Source: Homoserinimonas sp.
GTDB lineage: Bacteria > Actinomycetota > Actinomycetes > Actinomycetales > Microbacteriaceae
NCBI GenBank assembly: GCA_023957835.1
Contig: JAMLGP010000001.1
Coordinates: 1,419,575 to 1,483,574, forward strand
Length of the DNA: 64,000 bases
Direction of reading: 5' to 3'
Made by a program: the position numbers and the translations under genes
Shown here: one piece after another, positions 9,951 to 18,241 of the stretch
Numbering within the stretch: position 1 is the stretch's first letter
How the letters are laid out: every line of letters begins with the position of its first letter
The notes under the pieces: generated by a model
The model's input: only the letters and a program-made list of their open reading frames with translations
What the model was told of the DNA's origin: nothing
Databases searched by the model: none

Positions 9951-10152
9951 TGCTCAATGCTACGTGACGGACAACCTGCCACCCTCTCGGAGCAGAAAGC
10001 CTCGCAGAGTGCTCCTCGCAAAGGTCGTAGCTGTGCGGTTCCCGGCGCTGGCTGAGCGGTCCGAGTACAGCCATCGAATCGGCATATACATAGGTCAGGG
10101 TCGCCACTGCGACCGAAGTGCAGGCGACTCGACTGCACAGCCTCTCGTCCAT
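9934..10152 (-). CDS. DUF3499 family small protein
   Basis: A 72-residue protein starting MDERLCSRVAC. The conserved pattern is seen throughout: paired cysteines near the N-terminus, ATLTYVYADSMAVLGPL, HSYDLCEEHSARLSAPRGW. The CxxxxC and CxxH spacing suggests a small zinc-binding fold, which is inference. Members are found only in actinobacteria and typically lie between a metallopeptidase-like gene and manB, as here. I prefer the ATG at 10152 over the TTG at 10161 because TATCGT lies just upstream. Its 3' end overlaps the start of manB by 17 bp. Function is unknown. Confidence 0.85.
   Translation of the reverse strand: MDERLCSRVACTSVAVATLTYVYADSMAVLGPLSQRREPHSYDLCEEHSARLSAPRGWQVVRHVALSNDLKP
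9957..9962 (-). promoter_or_regulatory. Putative leaderless -10 of manB
   Basis: TAGCAT on the minus strand, with a 6-nt spacer (TGAGCA) before the ATG at 9950. This places the expected transcription start on the A of the start codon. It lies inside the end of the upstream DUF3499 frame. Inferred from the recurring pattern in this window. Confidence 0.5.
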
Positions 10153-10160
10153 CTCTGCCA

Positions 10161-10166
10161 ACGATA
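10161..10166 (-). promoter_or_regulatory. Putative -10 of the DUF3499 gene
   Basis: TATCGT on the minus strand, 8 nt upstream of the ATG at 10152. It fits TANNNT, but the spacing is slightly longer than the 6 nt seen at other genes here. Confidence 0.35.
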
Positions 10167-10218
10167 CTCAGGAGTTCGTCCGGCTCCGGGAATCCGCGCC
10201 GATGAATCTCGCCAACCA

Positions 10219-10224
10219 TAGGAT
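10219..10224 (+). promoter_or_regulatory. Putative leaderless -10 of the metallopeptidase gene
   Basis: TAGGAT followed by a 6-nt spacer (TGATGA) and the ATG at 10231, with no Shine-Dalgarno site. The geometry predicts a transcript beginning at the start codon. Confidence 0.5.
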
Positions 10225-10230
10225 TGATGA

Positions 10231-10686
10231 ATGGCTGGCAACGATTCCCGGGCGCGCGGCAGTAGCCTGCCGGAAGCGGTTCGAAATCGGCATGGCAGAG
10301 GGATGCGCTCTCCGGTAACGGGCCCGAAACTGCCAAGGCTGAGGTCTCGAATCGGCGACTTCGAATCGACCATAAGCATGACCGTGGACTACCTGCAGGG
10401 ACTTTGGCCGAAAGAGCTGGAAGGACTGCGGATCGAAGTTGCCGATTTGCCTCCAGCCTCCTCTACGGCCATTTCCGGTTCAGCGAGGGTCAGCCGGTGG
10501 CTCACCGTCCCCGAGCAGCGGAAAGTCATTTTCTATCGGCTGCCGATTGAGAGGCTGTCCAGGCTGCATCGAAACGATGAATTCCATCGCCGCATGCTAG
10601 CCGAGGGAATGGTATTTCAGGCGATCGCCGAATTGCTGGGGAAGGACCCCTGGGATCTGGCTCCGGAGCGATTCCGCTTCCACTGA
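10231..10686 (+). CDS. Zincin-like metallopeptidase family protein
   Basis: A 151-residue protein of the actinobacterial metallopeptidase family (zincin fold). The N-terminal hallmark is RNRHGRGMRSPVTGP at about residues 18-32; a central domain includes LRIEVADLPP, and RKVIFYRLPIERLSR is the usual strand before the active-site helix. The expected HExxH-like helix near the C-terminus reads EFHRRMLAEGMVFQAIAELLG, without an intact HExxH, so activity is doubtful. Sequence degeneration at this helix is common in actinobacterial members. It is divergent from DUF3499, its usual neighbour. Substrate is unknown. Confidence 0.75.
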   Translation: MAGNDSRARGSSLPEAVRNRHGRGMRSPVTGPKLPRLRSRIGDFESTISMTVDYLQGLWPKELEGLRIEVADLPPASSTAISGSARVSRWLTVPEQRKVIFYRLPIERLSRLHRNDEFHRRMLAEGMVFQAIAELLGKDPWDLAPERFRFH

Positions 10687-10716
10687 ACTGGCGGCGGCGG
10701 GCCCGGAAGTGAACTC

Positions 10717-12270
10717 TCAGCCCAGGTAAACAGACACAGAGTTTGACTGGCGGCTCTGGGACTGGATGACAAATCCGGCCAGAGCACCGTTCCCCTGATA
10801 GCTCACCGAGGCTCGCAACTTCGAATAGCCCGCGAGGGCATAGCTCATGCCATCGGTTACCGGCACTGCAATAGCTGCCCCTGCCGGAATTGTCAGGGTA
10901 TTGCCAGCGCCCTCCCTCGCATCGATTGTCACCACAGCCGAGTCGCTTCCGGTATTTGCTAGGTGCAGCATTGCCCCCGGACCCGGAGCAACACTGATCA
11001 AGGTATCTTCGGTGAGCTCCGGAGCGGCCGCAAACCAGGCGAAGTCCAATGCTGCGGCTACCGGAGGCTGGTCGTCAGTGCCATCGGCAGCAGAGCCATC
11101 TGCAGCAGAGTCCTCGAGGGTCACCGTGCTGGTTCGAACGGCGGCGACGGCTGGCAAGTCGGTCTTGACCGTGAAGGTGTAGCTGCCCGGTGCGAACGTC
11201 GCCAGCGGCAGGTCCGTGACCTTGCCAGCCTCTATCGAGAACGTAGCGCTGCTCGGTGTCGAATCCTCGGTCTCAGGGATCGCGGAGACGACCATTTTGA
11301 CGGTGGAGTCCGCCTGGCCTGCACTGGACTCCGGGATCAGGATCCTTAGTATTCCGGCCAGATCCTCGAAATCGGGCACTCCAGACATCGACTCGACCGC
11401 TTCGGGATCTGCGATTACAACTCCGGGGATGACGAGGCTGGTCGAAGGCGCAACCGAACCGGTGAAGACATCCACCCCGCCCGGAGTGAGGGTCCGCACT
11501 ATCGACTCCTGCAACTGCGCGGTGACCCTGCCGCCCTCGCTGGAAACGTGCACGACCGGACTGGCCAGTCCGCTTGCGAGCCCCGCAATGGACAAGACCT
11601 CCTGGCTGCCGGCCGGAACGAGAATTTGGTTGCCACTTGAGACATCCTCAAGCCCGCGCTCCGAATAGACTTCCACGCTGACCTCCGAGTCGACAGAACT
11701 CGGATTGGTCAACAGCAGCAGGCTCGTGCGGCCGGTCGTGGTTGCCCCTCCCACGAGCCAGGTGTCGGAGCTTTGCTTTACACAGCTGGCTGCAGCGAAA
11801 CCCACGAGATCCGGTTCGCTCGCGAGCTGGGACTGGCTTCCAGAGACCAGGCCAATCTCCCCGGAGGCCTGCGGCTTGAGCCTGAGCAGCTTTGCCGGAA
11901 TGTTACTGGCATTGCCCGCGGGGCGAAGGCTTTCTTCTTCAACCTTTCCGATGGTGGAGTCCCTGATCAGTTCGGGTGATCCGACGGTTATGGCGACATT
12001 CGCGTCTTCTCCCGAAACCTCGCCGAGTCTCACAATCGGCCCCGGACACACGCGCAATCGATCTGTCGCGACCGGAGTTACGACCTTCGAGCCGAGACCG
12101 CTGCCCACTACCGGCATCGGAATCAGTGCAGAACCCGCGATGAGCACTCCGATCGCTCCGATTGCAACAAGTCCAAGGGCTGTTCCTCCGATCAGACCCA
12201 GCACCTTCCCTGCCAGTGGCGAGTGCACTCCCGGTATCGTCGATTGGTCCAATTCGCCTGAGTCAGTCAT
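10717..12270 (-). CDS. DUF5719 family exported protein
   Basis: A 517-residue protein. The ATG at 12270 is chosen because it overlaps the end of the upstream glycosyltransferase by 8 bp; the longer frame to 12681 has the composition of a shadow. A single membrane anchor lies at about residues 20-45 (VLGLIGGTALGLVAIGAIGV). The rest is a large, Ser/Thr/Val-rich extracytoplasmic region with Ig-like beta repeats, as in DUF5719. In actinobacteria this gene almost always follows a large glycosyltransferase and WhiB, as here. A cell-surface role is inferred; no catalytic residues are recognised. Confidence 0.8.
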   Translation of the reverse strand: MTDSGELDQSTIPGVHSPLAGKVLGLIGGTALGLVAIGAIGVLIAGSALIPMPVVGSGLGSKVVTPVATDRLRVCPGPIVRLGEVSGEDANVAITVGSPELIRDSTIGKVEEESLRPAGNASNIPAKLLRLKPQASGEIGLVSGSQSQLASEPDLVGFAAASCVKQSSDTWLVGGATTTGRTSLLLLTNPSSVDSEVSVEVYSERGLEDVSSGNQILVPAGSQEVLSIAGLASGLASPVVHVSSEGGRVTAQLQESIVRTLTPGGVDVFTGSVAPSTSLVIPGVVIADPEAVESMSGVPDFEDLAGILRILIPESSAGQADSTVKMVVSAIPETEDSTPSSATFSIEAGKVTDLPLATFAPGSYTFTVKTDLPAVAAVRTSTVTLEDSAADGSAADGTDDQPPVAAALDFAWFAAAPELTEDTLISVAPGPGAMLHLANTGSDSAVVTIDAREGAGNTLTIPAGAAIAVPVTDGMSYALAGYSKLRASVSYQGNGALAGFVIQSQSRQSNSVSVYLG

Positions 12271-15211
12271 TTTCCTCCCCGGCGGACTGCAGTTCGCTGC
12301 TGCGCCCTGATTGATCTCTGCGCCCGAATTGATCTCTGCGTTTGGGCGACCCGGTGGGGATAGCCAGCAGCAGGGCCGCACCAAATACGACTCCGAGCAG
12401 AATGAGGTAGCCGGTTCTCGTCGGGGACTTGTAACTGCCCGGTTCGCCGGTAGGTTCATCTCTTGGGCCGCTGTACTGCCAGAGGGAGCCGAAGCGGGTT
12501 TCTCCGACGGCGCTGAGCACTTCGTTTCCGTCGAGGGCGTCAACGATCTGGCGGTGGGTTGAATCATCTTCTGAAGAGGCGGGGACCAGTACAAACTCAA
12601 CGTCCAGGGCCCTGAACTCGTCGGCGGCAAGATAGCCGCTTGGAACTGCCAGATTTCCGGCGAGAGTCTGTAGCCGCTCATCCGCTTCGCCGGCTTTCTT
12701 TCGGGCAGAAATCAGGGTGGACTGATCGTCGAGCATTGCACCTGCGCCTCTTTCAAGTCGCACGCTGATTCCCGCCTCTCCGAGGGAGGTAATTACAAGG
12801 GTTCCCGCCTCAGATTCTGTTGCGGACTCTGCGACCACGAGGGCGGGCATTATTCGACCATCTGAGGCAGTCACTGCAGAAGTTCCGAGAATAGTTGCAG
12901 CGAGCAAGGGGATTGCGAGCACTCCCACCGCGAGGGTTGCCACGATTCCAAGCAATACCCGCAGCGAACCCATATACCCGAGACCGATCACGAGGGTTGC
13001 GACCAGACCGAGCCAATAAAGACTCAATCCAGAGCCGGTCCAGACGAAAACTGGGGAATTGGCAATGCCGCCCACTTGAATTCTTGCCGACAGAAGTGCG
13101 GTTGCCAGTCCGAGAGCGGCAACTGCCAGACCGACAAGCCCCCGCCTCGACTTTGGGAGCAGGGCTGAAATCACAGTGCCGATGATCATCGGGGCCAGCA
13201 GCACCAGAATCACGATTCCGGCCGGAGCTTCGGCGAGCCCGAAGCCGACGCCAAGGCGGCCAAGCAATTCCGTCCAGGATTGCCCAAGCAGAGCCGGATC
13301 AGCGATTGCCAGTTGCCACCAGGCAGCCGGGCTACCGGATACCGGGACTCCCGGATCCGCCAGCAGCCCGAGAGCATTTCCTGCCAGAATCTGCCCAATT
13401 ACAAGCGGACCGGCAAGGACCAGGGCGGGAATGGGAATCCACCCCGTTCTGTGAAGGCTTAGCGGATGCGAAATCCACAACACGACGAGCAATATCGCAA
13501 GCGCGGGGGCGATCGAGGGCGAAGAGGCTGTAGTTGCCGCAAGCAGAATGGATGCGGTGGCAGCAGACCCCCAGGACCGCGCCGCCTTGAGTCCGGCCAC
13601 CAGCAGCCAGGGCAGCAGCAAATGAGCCATTACGGCGCCGAATCTGCCCTCCGCGAGAGCGGCAAGGAACGGCGGCGCCAGAGCCCACAGGACCGCACCC
13701 ACGATCGGAAGGTGCCTGCCCGCGGAAATCCGCCGAGCGGCGAACCAGCCTGCCGCCCCGGCAAGCGGCAGCGCGGCCAGGTAGGTGAATACGATCGCCG
13801 AAGAGGGATTCCAGAAGGTCAGTGTGCCCATTAGAGCAAGAACTGCCGCAAACGGGTCTGCGGCCCCCTGCAGTCCCGCCCCGATATTTCGCCAGCCGTA
13901 GCCGATATTGGCCCAGAGTTCGCTAACCGAATCGCTTAGCGGTCGAAGTCCGCCGCCGGTGATCGCGGTCGCTGCAATGAAACTGCCAAACGAAATCAGT
14001 CCGATTATGGCGAGAATCACCAGAGCCCAGACTCCCCCGTTTGCGAAGAACTGAGCTCGATTGCCGCCAGTGGGTCCCTCCTCGCCTTCTTCCGGCAGGT
14101 CCCGCTCAAGAGCTCGACGCGCCTGGAGCTCTCGAGTGGGCATCCGCAGTGGAAGCAGCGACTCCCAGGAGGCGGTCTTCTCGGACCGAATTCTCGATCG
14201 GGCTGCAAGCACTCCCGGACTGAAGGCGGCGGATGCTGCAGCCAGGAACTCTCCCGAAATCCGCTCAGGGTACTTGCGAAGCAGGTCGGCAACGGATCGA
14301 GCAACTGCAAGCGGAAAGAGGGAGAGCCAGTGCAGCGGCGTGGCCAGAACCGGAGAGTAGACCAGCCTCCGGTGCAGTTGTGCGGCCCGCGCGATTCTGA
14401 ATGACTTTCCCGGAGTCGTTCTGGCCCCGCCGAAGGTCTCTGGCGACCCCGCCGTTACCACTTTGGCTTTGGGAGCGAGAATTACGCGCTTGCCGGAAAG
14501 TCTCGTTCGAACAGAGAAATCCAGTCCGGAATCTATGCTCGGCAATTTCGGATCGAACCCGCCAAGCAACTCCCACAGTGATCGCCTCACGAGAGAGCCT
14601 TCTGCCTCCACTGCGAGCACGTCGTCCAGATCGTCGTGCTGGCCCTGGTCCAGTTCATGCTCCACGAGTTGTACTGCCGCGCCGAAGCGGCTCAAAGTTT
14701 CGCCCAGGGAGGCTATCTGCCCTTCCGGTTTGGCCTCGAGCAGCATGGGGCCAACGACCTCTGCAGATGGCGAGTTCTCGGCCGCTGCAGCCAGCTCGAA
14801 AAGAGCACGCGGCGCCGGCTGGCTACCCTCCCTGAGGATCCAAAGCCATTCACTCTTTTCGGCAGCAGCCGCGGCCGAATCGGCTTTGGATTTCAGTTCG
14901 GCCTTCTGCTCGGTCTCCTGCTCGGCTTTCTGCTCGGCTTTCTGCTCGGCTTTCAAGTCGGCCAGTACAAGCTGCACGGCCCTGCCAAGCGAACTGCCCG
15001 GCCTGACTTTGGTCACCGAGTCGAATCGCACGGAGCCGAACCAGGGCGGGGAATCATCCGCGTCCTCGCGCACCCCGATTCCCTTGGGGTCCAAATCCGC
15101 CAGAATCAGTTTGTCGGGCTGCCGGGACTGCGCGCGAAGACTCTCAATGGTGAGTTGCAATTGCTCCGACCTCGAATGGGCGAGCAGAATCGCAATTACC
15201 CTGGGCTGCAC
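12263..15211 (-). CDS. Large GT2 glycosyltransferase with multi-pass membrane region
   Basis: A 982-residue protein. Residues 1-270 form a GT-A fold (MQPRVIAILLAHSRSEQLQL at the start, ILADLDP as a metal-binding-type DxD-like region, and WELLGGFDPKLPSIDSG as the typical acceptor-side GGFD motif). About 12 membrane segments follow between residues 390 and 830, then a soluble domain and a last helix near residue 950. This architecture is typical of the glycosyltransferase next to WhiB and DUF5719 in actinobacteria. A Lys/Glu-rich insert from a 12-bp tandem repeat lies near residues 85-105. TAGTTT sits 7 nt before the GTG start, so it may have its own promoter. Acceptor and sugar are unknown. 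Confidence 0.88.
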   Translation of the reverse strand: MQPRVIAILLAHSRSEQLQLTIESLRAQSRQPDKLILADLDPKGIGVREDADDSPPWFGSVRFDSVTKVRPGSSLGRAVQLVLADLKAEQKAEQKAEQETEQKAELKSKADSAAAAAEKSEWLWILREGSQPAPRALFELAAAAENSPSAEVVGPMLLEAKPEGQIASLGETLSRFGAAVQLVEHELDQGQHDDLDDVLAVEAEGSLVRRSLWELLGGFDPKLPSIDSGLDFSVRTRLSGKRVILAPKAKVVTAGSPETFGGARTTPGKSFRIARAAQLHRRLVYSPVLATPLHWLSLFPLAVARSVADLLRKYPERISGEFLAAASAAFSPGVLAARSRIRSEKTASWESLLPLRMPTRELQARRALERDLPEEGEEGPTGGNRAQFFANGGVWALVILAIIGLISFGSFIAATAITGGGLRPLSDSVSELWANIGYGWRNIGAGLQGAADPFAAVLALMGTLTFWNPSSAIVFTYLAALPLAGAAGWFAARRISAGRHLPIVGAVLWALAPPFLAALAEGRFGAVMAHLLLPWLLVAGLKAARSWGSAATASILLAATTASSPSIAPALAILLVVLWISHPLSLHRTGWIPIPALVLAGPLVIGQILAGNALGLLADPGVPVSGSPAAWWQLAIADPALLGQSWTELLGRLGVGFGLAEAPAGIVILVLLAPMIIGTVISALLPKSRRGLVGLAVAALGLATALLSARIQVGGIANSPVFVWTGSGLSLYWLGLVATLVIGLGYMGSLRVLLGIVATLAVGVLAIPLLAATILGTSAVTASDGRIMPALVVAESATESEAGTLVITSLGEAGISVRLERGAGAMLDDQSTLISARKKAGEADERLQTLAGNLAVPSGYLAADEFRALDVEFVLVPASSEDDSTHRQIVDALDGNEVLSAVGETRFGSLWQYSGPRDEPTGEPGSYKSPTRTGYLILLGVVFGAALLLAIPTGSPKRRDQFGRRDQSGRSSELQSAGEEND
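14905..14956. repeat. 12-bp tandem repeat encoding EQKA units
   Basis: About four units of a CTCGGCTTTCTG-like dodecamer lie in the glycosyltransferase gene. On the coding strand they give AEQKAEQKAEQETEQKAE, a charged, probably helical insert in the GT-A domain. Perfect and near-perfect units suggest recent slippage. Confidence 0.8.
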
Positions 15212-15221
15212 CTACACCAAA

Positions 15222-15539
15222 CTACGCGTGGCGCCGCAGCTTGCGGCGTTCCCGCTCGGAGAGTCCGCCCCAAATTCCAAAACGCTCATCATTCTTTAAG
15301 GCGTATTCGAGGCACTGGGCCCGAACTTCGCAACTTGCGCAAATCTTCTTGGCTTCGCGAGTAGAACCACCCTTTTCAGGAAAGAATGCCTCCGGGTCGG
15401 TCTGAGCGCAAAGGGCGTCTGCCTGCCAGGCGAGAGGATCATCGTCTTCGTCGGCGATTCTGCGGACACCGGGAACCCCAAGATTGATCGGGTCGACAAA
15501 CCAGTCTTCGGGGACACCACTTCGGCCCGTCAAACCCAT
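15222..15539 (-). CDS. WhiB-family iron-sulfur transcription factor
   Basis: A 105-residue WhiB-like regulator. The four cluster ligands are visible as ALCAQTDPEAFF, then KKICASCEVRAQCLEYAL. The GIWGG turn and basic tail (ERERRKLRRHA) complete the family pattern. Length and acidic N-terminus resemble the WhiB2/WhmD group, which controls cell division and development. I choose the ATG at 15539 because GGGGAGG lies at proper distance for it and too close to the ATG at 15545. It lies just upstream of the envelope genes 12263-15211 and 10717-12270. Confidence 0.93.
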   Translation of the reverse strand: MGLTGRSGVPEDWFVDPINLGVPGVRRIADEDDDPLAWQADALCAQTDPEAFFPEKGGSTREAKKICASCEVRAQCLEYALKNDERFGIWGGLSERERRKLRRHA

Positions 15540-15591
15540 AGCCATCCTCCCCGGTCAGATATTGCGGCACGCCTAAACTGCTATGGGTAAT

Positions 15592-15603
15592 TACACTCGT
15601 GTA
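15592..15603. promoter_or_regulatory. Short palindrome upstream of the WhiB gene
   Basis: TACACTCGTGTA is a dyad with 5-bp arms and a 2-bp centre, about 50 bp upstream of the WhiB start codon in the 144-bp gap before manA. It may be an operator. It is short enough to arise by chance. Confidence 0.25.
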
Positions 15604-15689
15604 GTTCGCTCGGGTCAAGTCGCAAATGGTAAACCTTCGATAACCAGTTGAAGGTTCAAGACTCGCCGGATCGCTCCCTTTCGTGATCT

Positions 15690-16829
15690 TCAGAGCACGG
15701 ATTCAATCCCGGCCACAAACAAATCTCCGGCGCCCGCAACCCGCAGCTCTGTCTCATCCGATGTGATGAACAGCGCATCTCCGCGCCCCAGTTCCGCTAT
15801 TCCAACGCGGCCGCTCAATGAGAAGGAGCCGCTCGTACAAAGCGCAATTTTCGGCCCTTCCGCCACCAGATGGCCGTTCCCGGTGAACCAGTTCAGGCTC
15901 AGTCCGGAGCCCTTCGGCTCGAACCTTAGGTGATTGTCGGTGCGCTCCGCCGCCAGCAGCGGCAACTCAGCACGTTCAAAATCCAGAATTCTCAAAAGTT
16001 CTGCTGAATCGACGTGCTTTGAGGTCAGTCCGCCGCGTAAAACATTGTCTGAAGGGGCCATCAATTCAATTCCGACGCCTCGCATATACGCGTGGATGTT
16101 TCCCGCAGGCAGGAATATCGCTTCCCCTCGCTTCAAGGTCGCCCGATTCAGCAGCAGAGCACAGAGCACCCCGGGATCTCCCGGGTACCGCTCAGCGAGC
16201 CGGCGAACAGTCTCTGCCGATGCCGAGTCGCCGCTTTGAGCGATCTCGGCTGCCTTTTCGACCAACTTCGAAACTTCTGGTCCACCGTCCAGCAGCCAGG
16301 CGAGAGCGACTCTGAGGTCGGTGATCCTGCTGGCAAACTCAGGTAATCCGACCTCTTCAAACGCGCGAATTGCCTCGGGCAGGGGGCTGAAGCCGCAAAG
16401 CACTTCGAACTCATCACTAATTGCAAGCAGCAGCTCCGGCTTGGCAAATGGGTCGCGATAGTTCCGTACCGGCGAATCGAGGTCGACTCCGGCCCGATTC
16501 TCTCTCTGAAAACCCTCTTCCGCCTGAAATCTGGTGGGGTGGGCCTGTAGCGAAAGACAAGACTCGGCGGCAAGGAATTTCAGCAAGAAGGGCAGCGAGG
16601 CCCTGCCGCCCAAAGCGAGCTCACGATTGTCCCCAATCCAGTCAGCGAGGGTTGCCGTCAATTCGGCATCCCCGGAATCTCCGAGAATTTTCGAGGGTGA
16701 AACAGGGTGGGTTCCAAACCAAAGCTCTGCCTCGGGATTTCCGTCCGGTTCCCTCCCCTGCAGCGCGGCAATCGCTGTCCTGGATCCCCAGTCGTAGTGC
16801 CTGGGGGAATTGCCGATTGCAAGGAACAT
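15690..16829 (-). CDS. manA: Mannose-6-phosphate isomerase, class I
   Basis: Interconverts fructose-6-phosphate and mannose-6-phosphate, the entry to GDP-mannose. The 379-residue cupin protein has the N-terminal PRHYDWGSRTAI and AELWFGTHPVSPSKI. The zinc-site segments are LQAHPTRFQAEEGF, then KPELLLAI, with GNIHAYMRGVGIELMAPSDNVLRGG in the second cupin. The class I type with an extra helical domain is normal in actinobacteria. It is divergent from the first ligase gene at 16921. Confidence 0.95.
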   Translation of the reverse strand: MFLAIGNSPRHYDWGSRTAIAALQGREPDGNPEAELWFGTHPVSPSKILGDSGDAELTATLADWIGDNRELALGGRASLPFLLKFLAAESCLSLQAHPTRFQAEEGFQRENRAGVDLDSPVRNYRDPFAKPELLLAISDEFEVLCGFSPLPEAIRAFEEVGLPEFASRITDLRVALAWLLDGGPEVSKLVEKAAEIAQSGDSASAETVRRLAERYPGDPGVLCALLLNRATLKRGEAIFLPAGNIHAYMRGVGIELMAPSDNVLRGGLTSKHVDSAELLRILDFERAELPLLAAERTDNHLRFEPKGSGLSLNWFTGNGHLVAEGPKIALCTSGSFSLSGRVGIAELGRGDALFITSDETELRVAGAGDLFVAGIESVL

Positions 16830-16908
16830 CGCTCCGCTTCCTGTTCGCTCGAATTACCGTACCAAGGCTTGGGGTGCCGGGGACTAGGAGACTGGCCGCG
16901 AAAGCGCA

Positions 16909-16914
16909 TAGGCT
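16909..16914 (+). promoter_or_regulatory. Putative leaderless -10 of the first O-ligase gene
   Basis: TAGGCT, 6-nt spacer TTCGCC, then ATG at 16921. There is no Shine-Dalgarno sequence. The same TAGGCT-N6-start arrangement occurs at galE (23282) and rfbC (50225). Confidence 0.55.
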
Positions 16915-16920
16915 TTCGCC

Positions 16921-18231
16921 ATGCTCCTGAATCCGCGCCTTCGACTCGGATTCGCAGTTCTCGTACTCTTTACTCTGCTGGCCGGCGACGCATGGCGACT
17001 TAGCCTCGGCTGGTGGGTTTTCGGCACCCTGGCCATCCTGATCACGATTGCCTCGGGCTGGCTGCTTTGGCTGCAGCGCAGCAGGTGGAGTCTGGTCGGG
17101 ATGCCCCTGCCGCTAATCGCCTTCCTCGCGCTGGCAATGGCCTCGATCTTCTGGTCGCACTACCCCGGGGCAACGGCTCTCGGGCTCTTCACCACCTGGC
17201 TGATTGTCATCAATGCCGTCGGCCTGGCGGTGACCTACACCTGGCGCGAACTCATGACAGCACTGGGTTACGTGCTGCGCTTCGTGCTTGCCGCATCCCT
17301 GGTTTTTGAACTGTTCGTATCGCTCGTGCTGCGAACCCGACTCCTGCCGATCTTCGGGCAACCCGGGGTTGACTATTCAAGCTACGACCACATCCCGGGC
17401 ATGCTCATGTGGTCAAGGAACCAATTGTTCGAAGTCTTCGGGAGCGGGCGAATCCAGGGCATCGTCGGAAACTCCAACAGTCTTGGTTTTCTGGCTCTGC
17501 TCGCCGTCATTGTGGTCGCCATCCAACTGGCGACAAAGTCGGTCAGCAAGTGCTCGGCGGTATTTTGGCTCGTAATCGCCACCGCAACTTTGCTCATGAC
17601 CAAGTCCGCGACCGTAACCCTTGCCGCAGTCGGAGTAGCGGCAGTTTTGGCTTTCGCACTCATAGTCAGGCGAGTAGCGAGCGAGCGCGGCCGCTGGATC
17701 GTCTATGCCTCCGGACTCGCAGCCACTGCCGCACTGGTCGCAGCCGGCTTCATTTTCAGGGCGCAGGTACTCGGTCTGCTTGGCAAGAGTTCAGATCTGA
17801 CCGGCCGACTCGAGATCTGGTCGAAAGTCATCGACCTGACCACCCAGAGACCCGCCTTCGGCTGGGGTTGGGTGAGCTACTGGGTGCCCTGGGCCGACCC
17901 CTTCGACAACCTCATTTTCCGCGGAGGCGTACGGCAACTGCAGGCGCACAATACCTGGCTGGATGTCGCGTTCCAGTTGGGACTGGTCGGTCTCATAATC
18001 TTCATAGCCCTCGTCGGGGCCGCCCTCGTCAAAGCATGGCAGCACGCCGTGGATCGCCCTCAGTCCGCACCGGCATCCCCGCAGAAATATAGCGCCCTAA
18101 CCCTGCTCCCGCTGCTCATTCTCACCGCACTGATTGTTCAGTCATTCGCCGAAAGCCGGCTCATCACCGAGTACGGGCTCGGGCTGCTCGTGGTCGTGGC
18201 GGTGAAGACCAAGAGACGAGAATTGCTTTGA
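16921..18231 (+). CDS. O-antigen ligase/polymerase family protein
   Basis: A 436-residue protein with about 11 membrane segments and the Wzy_C/WaaL pattern. A large periplasmic loop near residues 275-345 holds GRLEIWSKVIDLTTQRPAFGWGWVSYW and QAHNTWLDVAFQLGLVG; the conserved HN and the RxxxW are typical of this ligase/polymerase fold. It may polymerise repeat units or ligate them to an acceptor. A second member follows 10 bp downstream, so the two are co-transcribed. Which of the two is polymerase and which ligase cannot be told from sequence. Confidence 0.88.
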   Translation: MLLNPRLRLGFAVLVLFTLLAGDAWRLSLGWWVFGTLAILITIASGWLLWLQRSRWSLVGMPLPLIAFLALAMASIFWSHYPGATALGLFTTWLIVINAVGLAVTYTWRELMTALGYVLRFVLAASLVFELFVSLVLRTRLLPIFGQPGVDYSSYDHIPGMLMWSRNQLFEVFGSGRIQGIVGNSNSLGFLALLAVIVVAIQLATKSVSKCSAVFWLVIATATLLMTKSATVTLAAVGVAAVLAFALIVRRVASERGRWIVYASGLAATAALVAAGFIFRAQVLGLLGKSSDLTGRLEIWSKVIDLTTQRPAFGWGWVSYWVPWADPFDNLIFRGGVRQLQAHNTWLDVAFQLGLVGLIIFIALVGAALVKAWQHAVDRPQSAPASPQKYSALTLLPLLILTALIVQSFAESRLITEYGLGLLVVVAVKTKRRELL

Positions 18232-18241
18232 AGGGAAAGCC

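Noticed and set aside
10231..10686. Active zinc metallopeptidase
   Set aside because: The family is recognised, but no intact HExxH is visible, so I do not claim protease activity.
14463..15364. Overlapping plus-strand frames opposite the large glycosyltransferase
   Set aside because: Ser/Arg-rich shadows created by the GC bias and the 12-bp repeat.
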